DNA of 64,000 bases from Maribacter vaceletii (GTDB lineage Bacteria > Bacteroidota > Bacteroidia > Flavobacteriales > Flavobacteriaceae): positions 1,364,001 through 1,428,000 of the forward strand of contig NZ_RBIQ01000007.1 of the NCBI RefSeq assembly GCF_003634105.1, in the 5' to 3' direction. Shown here piece after piece: positions 62,601 to 64,000 of the stretch (position 1 is its first letter; every line of letters begins with the position of its first letter). The translations under genes were made by a program, and so were the position numbers. The notes below the pieces were generated by a model, which was given only the letters and a program-made list of their open reading frames with translations, had not been told where the DNA came from and did not search any database.

Positions 62601-62705
62601 GAAGAAGTGGTAATGGCACATGAAAAAACACAACAGCAATTACAAGGAAGAACACCAAAGAAGGTGATTATAGTTCCTGGTAAAATTGTGAATATAGTAG
62701 GGTAG
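59694..62705 (+). CDS. leuS: Leucine--tRNA ligase with an internal repeat-derived insertion
   Basis: This is a 1003-residue class I synthetase. The HIGH-type motif is HVGH at residues 56-59 and KMSKS is at 768-772. The editing (CP1) domain follows the usual layout with GTGAVMSVPCGDQRDYDFA. A Bacteroidota-typical insertion of about 100 residues precedes KMSKS. Residues 833-848 (SLSEDTERSRSEAEVK) look foreign: they are encoded by a block with CACTGAGCGA twice and GAAGCCGAAGT in tandem (62191-62239), like dispersed palindromic repeats, but the frame is kept. The downstream anticodon-binding part is normal. Confidence 0.96.
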   Translation: MQYNFNEIEAKWQKYWAENQTFKADNPAQSKVEGNIEKPKFYVLDMFPYPSGAGLHVGHPLGYIASDIYARYKRHKGFNVMHPQGYDSFGLPAEQYAIQTGQHPAITTAENIKTYRRQLDQIGFSFDWSREVRTSDPKYYKWTQWIFIQIFNSWYNKETDKAEDIETLIAAFEKDGNTAVNAVCDDAIETFSAADWNSFSDKRKQEVLLQYRLTYLAETEVNWCPALGTVLANDEIVNGVSERGGHPVVRKKMTQWSMRISAYAQRLLDGLEKIDWPQPLKDSQTNWIGRSQGASAVFNVNEHDAVIDVFTTRPDTIFGVSFMTLAPEHDLVSQITTPEQKAEVEAYIEATAKRSERDRMADVKTISGAFTGAYAEHPFSKEPIPIWIGDYVLAGYGTGAVMSVPCGDQRDYDFAKHFNIPIPNIFEGVDISEEAFADKGKTVIANSDFLNGLPYKKAMKLAIYELEKLGQGEGKINYRLRDAVFSRQRYWGEPFPVYYVDGMPQMIAPEHLPIALPEVEKYLPTETGEPPLGNAEVWAWDTVANKVVNNSEINNNTVWPLELNTMPGWAGSSQYFNRYMDPTNEEEIFSKEAMNYWQDVDLYIGGSEHATGHLLYSRFWQKFMFDKGFVPKDEFAKKLINQGMITGTSAFVYTLSIELKDGESTTLYTEPTFHYFTKSLIDKLENQEIDPAVQKVIDQVVDKYKEQWGEKTYWNKNINIHKTHVDISMVNSSDELNMDAFQKWRPENEGVTFVVENGKYIVGREVEKMSKSKYNVVNPDEICEEYGADSLRLYEMFLGPLEQSKPWNTAGITGTHGFLKKLWRLYVPFMDGSLSEDTERSRSEAEVKPTKDNLKTLHKTIKKVEEDIENFSFNTSVSTFMICVNELSTQKCTSKEILEALAILVSPYAPHIAEELWSQLGNSKSISTAPFPAFDASYLVESSKEYPISFNGKMRFKLELPLDMSKDQIEEVVMAHEKTQQQLQGRTPKKVIIVPGKIVNIVG
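62191..62239 (+). repeat. In-frame repeat block inside leuS
   Basis: CACTGAGCGA occurs at 62191-62200 and 62204-62213. GAAGCCGAAGT occurs in tandem at 62212-62222 and 62223-62233 with a partial third unit. The higher G+C and repeat make-up differ from the rest of leuS. Confidence 0.7.
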
Positions 62706-62711
62706 TATTTA

Positions 62712-62737
62712 AATCCTCTCTTTTAAAAGAGAGGATT
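62712..62737 (+). terminator. Hairpin after leuS, possible terminator
   Basis: A perfect 13-bp inverted repeat (AATCCTCTCTTTT and its complement, no loop bases) is followed by a weak T-tract (ATATTTTCC). Confidence 0.55.
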
Positions 62738-62794
62738 ATATTTTCCTAACTTGTAATTTTTAAGAAAAATCATTTTTCTAATTAAATCACTCCT

Positions 62795-63049
62795 ATGGAA
62801 AAAATAGAGATTTTAGGGTTAATAGCAGCCGTGTTTACTACGTCCTCTTTTTTTCCGCAAGTATATAAAGCTTGGAAAGAAAAATCTACCAAAGACATAT
62901 CCTTAACCATGTATATTGCTTTTTTAATAGGGATAATACTTTGGTTAATTTATGGGTATTATATTAATAGCATATCTATGGTAATTGCCAATACAGTAAC
63001 TTTAGTATTGGTGTTAATTGTTATTGTATTAAAGTTTAAATACAAATAG
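62795..63049 (+). CDS. SemiSWEET sugar transporter (PQ-loop/MtN3)
   Basis: This 84-residue protein has three helices and one PQ-loop repeat: SSFFPQVYKAWKEKSTKDIS, then SLTMYIAFLIGIILWLIYG. Bacterial SemiSWEETs dimerise to form a bidirectional sugar facilitator in the inner membrane. The length and PQ motif fit. It stands alone. Confidence 0.9.
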   Translation: MEKIEILGLIAAVFTTSSFFPQVYKAWKEKSTKDISLTMYIAFLIGIILWLIYGYYINSISMVIANTVTLVLVLIVIVLKFKYK

Positions 63050-63490
63050 GTAAAAAAGCCTCATGTCAAGTCCACAAATCATAGATAAAAAAAAGCGTCT
63101 TAAATAGTAAGACAAGTTTTAGGGTATTTAAATTCTAATTGTGGCATAAAAACTACTTGTGTTTTTGTTCTTTCAAGTGTGTTATTCCTTTTTTCACAAA
63201 AAAAGTACTGTGTTTTTTCTTCTTTTTTAACTTTTTCGCTCCCTATTTATAGTATTCTCATTCTGTAATTCATTTATTTTAATTTCTCACTTATTTTTGC
63301 ATCACCCTAGTAAAATGATAAAATATTTATAAATAATATCATTATTTTTATTATTACCCCTAAAAAATTAGGGGGTTGTTATATTTTATTCGATGTATTT
63401 TGTACTTGACCCCTAATATTTTGTTAAAAAAATTTTTTTATTTCAAAAGTTTATCACAAATTTGCTTCAGTATTACTAAAATCGTAACAA
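63050..63490. other. Gene-free AT-rich region upstream of ald
   Basis: I see no gene in these 441 bases. The left part has a weak hairpin (GTCTTA-AATAG-TAAGAC near 63095-63112) that may end the SemiSWEET transcript. The right part has CCCCTAA at 63357-63363, its complement at 63368-63374 and a third copy at 63410-63416, a possible operator region for ald. CAAATTTG near 63456-63463 could be a weak -7 element. Confidence 0.5.
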
Positions 63491-64000
63491 ATGATAGTTG
63501 GTGTCCCAAAGGAAATTAAAAATAATGAGAGTCGTGTAGGAATGACTCCTGCAGGGGTTTTTGAGCTTGTTCGTTCTAATCATACAGTTTATGTACAATC
63601 TAACGCTGGAGTAGGAAGTGGTTTTACGAACGAAGATTACCAACAAGTTGGTGCTGTTATTTTAGATACTATAGGGCAGGTTTATGCTATGAGTGAAATG
63701 ATTGTAAAGGTAAAAGAACCTATAAAGGAAGAATATACTTTGGTGCAAGAGGGGCAAATTGTATTTACCTATTTTCATTTTGCATCTAGTGAAGCCTTAA
63801 CGAAAGCCATGATAAAAAGTAAGGCTATTTGTATAGCTTATGAAACGGTAGAAGATGAAGACGGTACCTTACCCTTATTAACACCAATGTCTGAGGTTGC
63901 TGGTAGAATGGCAATACAGCAAGGTGCTAAATATTTAGAAAAACCTGTAAAAGGTAAAGGAGTTCTTTTAGGAGGTGTTCCGGGAGTAGCGCCAGGTAAA
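63491..64000 (+). CDS. ald: Alanine dehydrogenase, 3' end cut by window edge
   Basis: The frame opens at ATG 63491 and runs off the right edge, with 170 residues visible. The start [20 protein letters not shown] and then [11 protein letters not shown] and [19 protein letters not shown] are standard for alanine dehydrogenase, an NAD-dependent enzyme that interconverts alanine and pyruvate plus ammonia. The visible end [16 protein letters not shown] leads into the NAD-binding domain, which lies outside the window. Upstream CCCCTAA repeats may be regulatory. Confidence 0.93.
   Translation, partial: MIVGVPKEIKNNESRVGMTPAGVFELVRSNHTVYVQSNAGVGSGFTNEDYQQVGAVILDTIGQVYAMSEMIVKVKEPIKEEYTLVQEGQIVFTYFHFASSEALTKAMIKSKAICIAYETVEDEDGTLPLLTPMSEVAGRMAIQQGAKYLEKPVKGKGVLLGGVPGVAPGK

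Overview
The window reads as chromosomal DNA of a Flavobacteriaceae (Bacteroidota) bacterium, probably marine. The evidence is the low G+C content, the TAnnTTTG-type promoters with little Shine-Dalgarno signal, gldD and gldE, a type IX secretion sorting domain, CarboxypepD_reg-like TonB receptors, an isolated atpD-atpC pair, and an L21 with a C-terminal extension. A Cellulophaga- or Maribacter-like genus is a guess. Coding density is high. I see no rRNA, tRNA, CRISPR array, prophage, insertion sequence or origin. Both edges cut genes: a DUF4270 protein on the left and alanine dehydrogenase (ald) on the right.

Layout: 1-3.3 kb has the DUF4270 protein and glmS. 3.4-7.9 kb has a TonB receptor and an SGNH/GDSL lipoprotein. 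8-9.9 kb has atpD and atpC, separated by a long perfect hairpin. 11.9-21.4 kb is a biotin region: bioF, a DUF2007 protein, bioD, a GT39-type glycosyltransferase on the other strand, bioA, a beta-ketoacyl synthase with a TTG start, an NfeD/flotillin pair, and bioB. recX faces bioB. 22-26 kb is one 1347-residue secreted protein that joins FG-GAP/VCBS repeats, an ASPIC/UnbV domain, a vanadium-haloperoxidase domain with all ligand residues, and a T9SS sorting domain. Next come rng, a 29-residue bS22/COX24-like microprotein and an HU gene on the minus strand, then mutY, ssb, gldE and gldD.

31.7-36.7 kb is a minus-strand operon that looks like metal uptake (TonB receptor, PepSY membrane protein, HMA-type lipoprotein, helical lipoprotein, and a small Cys-motif protein). 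36.8-40.4 kb has an EamA transporter, rplU-rpmA and ahcY. 40.5-47.1 kb looks dedicated to vitamin uptake: a phosphopantetheinyl transferase, a thiamine-binding-type protein, a PnuC/PnuT transporter, a NadR-like kinase and DUF4301, then two microproteins, and then a clear TPP riboswitch in front of a TonB receptor. From 47.2 kb on there are mainly housekeeping and repair genes (greA, HIT, histidine kinase, DUF3127, aat, tag, truB, uppP, ftsX, leuS) and a SemiSWEET.

The best leads are the haloperoxidase fusion, the ketoacyl synthase inside the biotin cluster, the thiamine cluster with DUF4301, the metal operon with its Cys-motif protein, the microproteins, the multi-hairpin rng leader, and a repeat-derived insertion inside leuS.
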